Assembly (NCBI RefSeq): GCF_004353915.1
Contig: NZ_SMRP01000014.1
Coordinates: 1-64,000, forward strand
DNA from: Paraburkholderia silviterrae
Lineage (GTDB): Bacteria > Pseudomonadota > Gammaproteobacteria > Burkholderiales > Burkholderiaceae
Length of the DNA stretch: 64,000 bases
Direction: 5' to 3'
Each line of letters opens with the position of its first letter. Within the stretch, counting starts at the first letter, position 1. The notes below the pieces were generated by a model. That model made no database searches. It was not told the DNA's origin and saw only the letters and a program-made list of their open reading frames with translations. The position numbers and the translations under genes are program-made. Of this stretch, positions 63,393-64,000 are shown in pieces.

Positions 63393-64000
63393 ATGGCGTC
63401 AATCGAGCCGGGCTCGCCCGCCGCCGAACGAGACGATGAGCGCGCCGAAGGGCGCGACGAGAAAGGCAACGAAACGCGCCGCAACGCTCCACCCGGCCCG
63501 CGCGTCGCGGGCTTGCAGTCGTACGGTTTGCTGTACGGCTCGTCGTCGATCATGCTGGAACTCTATGGACAGATCGAGCGCGTGGCGCTCACCGACGCCA
63601 CCGCGCTGATCGTGGGCGAATCGGGCACAGGCAAGGAGCTCGTGGCGCGCACGATCCACGCGCAGAGCACGCGCCGCGACGGCCCGTTCATCGCCGTGAA
63701 CTGCGGCGCGATTCCCGACGATCTGATCGAAGCCGAGCTGTTCGGCCACGAGAAAGGCAGCTTCACGGGCGCCGTGCAGGCGCGCGACGGCCACTTCGAG
63801 CACGCGCGCGGCGGCACGCTCTTCCTCGACGAAGTCACCGAGATGTCGCTGCTGCATCAGGTCAAGCTGCTGCGCGCGCTCGAATCCGGCGAGTACTACC
63901 CCGTCGGCAGCAACGAGGCGATACGCGGCGACGTGCGCATCATCGCGGCCACCAATCGCGATCCCGTGGTCGCCGTGAAGGAGAACGCGCTGCGCGAGGA
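63393..64000 (+). CDS. sigma-54 AAA+ activator (3' end outside window)
   Basis: The first 202 codons are visible; the gene runs off the right edge. After a charged N-terminus without a receiver domain (residues 1-40), the AAA+ domain starts: IVGESGTGKELVARTIHAQS (Walker A), then ELFGHEKGSFTGAVQAR (the sigma-54 loop, GSFTGA) and GGTLFLDEVTEM (Walker B). It is an enhancer-binding protein. The absence of a receiver suggests control by an unseen partner. The ATG at 63393 is likely, with only a weak ribosome site. Confidence 0.85.
   Translation, partial: MASIEPGSPAAERDDERAEGRDEKGNETRRNAPPGPRVAGLQSYGLLYGSSSIMLELYGQIERVALTDATALIVGESGTGKELVARTIHAQSTRRDGPFIAVNCGAIPDDLIEAELFGHEKGSFTGAVQARDGHFEHARGGTLFLDEVTEMSLLHQVKLLRALESGEYYPVGSNEAIRGDVRIIAATNRDPVVAVKENALRE

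Overview
The window is GC-rich chromosomal DNA with dense, long genes and short gaps. The gene content points to a betaproteobacterium of the order Burkholderiales, most likely Burkholderiaceae in the Paraburkholderia/Caballeronia/Burkholderia group. Supporting signs are an intracellular PHB depolymerase with its cysteine nucleophile, an orphan rnfB beside nth, a MctP/DUF3311 transporter pair, BenE, twin c-type cytochromes, a DUF1841 gene, and Ala/Pro-rich extensions on FtsK and RnfB. The genus is inferred from gene content only. I see no insertion sequence, prophage, CRISPR array or rRNA operon.

Layout. 1-12.6 kb: the end of an ftsK gene, a secreted beta-propeller lactonase, a DUF3096 micro-protein, a GH15 glycosidase, phaZ, a TetR regulator, rnfB-nth and a DUF1841 gene. 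12.7-24 kb: two small cytochromes c, a MoxR ATPase with its VWA partner, benE, transaldolase, a VOC protein, a FUSC membrane protein, the mctP-DUF3311 operon and a spermidine-synthase-like protein. 24.3-30 kb: a slightly AT-richer accessory patch with three proteins I do not recognise (one with a GNAT-like C-terminus), a family-6 uracil-DNA-glycosylase-like enzyme and ubiC, followed by htpG.

30-35.6 kb holds the most system-like unit. A MocR-type regulator (GntR HTH plus aminotransferase domain) is divergent from a VOC protein, a class-I aminotransferase, a RidA protein and a PhzF isomerase. Three TGTACCG half-sites lie between the regulator and the VOC gene. The unit looks like a PLP-dependent amino acid pathway with built-in imine clean-up. 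35.9-43.7 kb: a GGDEF-EAL protein, a deacetylase/amidohydrolase/MHS-transporter group beside a LysR regulator, and a CopD-like membrane protein. 43.9-52 kb: parE-parC, a MntA-HepT toxin-antitoxin pair, the ABC-F ATPase uup, rubredoxin and tRNA-Arg(CCT). 52-55 kb: two small unknown genes and a Dcm-Vsr pair downstream of the tRNA. 55.2-64 kb: a YbhB-family protein, a DHA2-type exporter, a glycine-zipper membrane protein, otsA, three small unknown genes, a sigma-54 response regulator and the start of a second sigma-54 activator cut by the window edge.

A recurring feature is short tandem repeats. There is a 123-bp repeat inside ftsK and a 15-bp repeat inside phzF, both in frame. There are also 10-16 bp repeats between genes at about 30.0, 32.6, 40.8 and 58.1 kb. 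Several hairpin terminators were found by eye and separate convergent transcription units.
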